NCBI GenBank assembly: GCA_018263655.1
Contig: JAANWY010000345.1
Span: forward strand, 1 to 5,087
Direction of reading: 5' to 3'
Length of the DNA: 5,087 nt
Origin: Anaerolineales bacterium
GTDB taxonomy: Bacteria > Chloroflexota > Anaerolineae > Epilineales > JAANWY01
Shown here: piece by piece, positions 5,001 to 5,087 of the stretch
How the letters are laid out: each line of letters begins with the position of its first letter
Position numbering within the stretch: the stretch's first letter is position 1
Notes under the pieces: generated by a model
Told to the model about the DNA's origin: nothing
The model's input: only the letters and a program-made list of their open reading frames with translations
Database searches by the model: none
Made by a program: the position numbers and the translations under genes

Positions 5001-5078
5001 GTTCGTAGTAAGCGACGTAGCGCTAGCGGAGTCGCGTTATGACGGCACTCCGCTGGCGCTACGTGCCTGACTACGAAC
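5001..5078. repeat. Intergenic hairpin repeat with GTTCGTAGT/ACTACGAAC ends
   Basis: Arms 5001-5035 and 5044-5078 are inverted copies agreeing at 29 of 35 positions, with an 8-base spacer. The outer 9 bp (GTTCGTAGT with ACTACGAAC) are perfect. Each arm can also close on itself: GCGAC (5012-5016) with GTCGC (5031-5035), and GGCAC (5044-5048) with GTGCC (5063-5067). The element could therefore form a long hairpin or a Y shape with an outer stem and two sub-hairpins. No T-run follows. It resembles dispersed REP- or MITE-like palindromes; a second copy is not present in the window. Confidence 0.7.
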
Positions 5079-5087
5079 GGTCGCTAT

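Noticed and set aside
5001..5078. tRNA gene or riboswitch suggested by the Y-shaped fold
   Set aside because: There are no conserved tRNA bases, acceptor stem or T-loop, and no match to a riboswitch consensus that I recognise. A palindromic repeat explains it better.

Overview
The window is GC-rich bacterial DNA with one rightward gene on the left and a four-gene leftward cluster on the right, the two converging near position 1660. No rRNA, tRNA or CRISPR array is visible. No marker fixes the taxon. The gene content and the style of short interspersed repeats (AATTCAC heptamers, a CTTCGACA..GCTCAGGACAGG element, hairpins ending in GTTCGTAGT) remind me of Chloroflexota or similar environmental genomes, but that is recollection only.

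Layout. Positions 1-167 hold a leader with inverted repeats, a weak candidate promoter and a good ribosome binding site. Positions 168-1421 (+) encode a DUF89/ARMT1-type metal-dependent phosphatase. Positions 1429-1659 look like a non-coding, MITE-like foldback element. It is flanked by a 9-bp direct repeat (AGTCTACTG) that overlaps the stop codons of both converging genes. Next, reading leftward from the right end, come a coiled-coil membrane-anchored protein (4884-4309), a TsaC/YrdC/Sua5-type threonylcarbamoyl-AMP synthase (4316-3618), a GT4 glycosyltransferase (3596-2469) and a WecG/TagA/CpsF-type glycosyltransferase (2469-1663). Overlaps of 8 bp and 1 bp and a gap of 21 bp suggest one operon. 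A near-consensus sigma70-type promoter (TTGACA, 17 bp, TATACT) lies upstream at 4954-4926. A hairpin repeat fills 5001-5078.

Function. The two glycosyltransferases probably act in one cell-surface or exported polysaccharide pathway: the WecG/TagA type adds a sugar to a lipid-linked precursor and the GT4 enzyme adds another. TsaC serves the universal t6A tRNA modification and is probably linked only by transcription. The role of the coiled-coil protein is unknown.

The most unusual signals are repeats. The MITE-like element sits exactly at a convergent gene junction without damaging either gene. Heptamer (GTGAATT) arrays lie inside both glycosyltransferase reading frames. In the right-end hairpin, the mismatches between the two arms are compensated within each arm.
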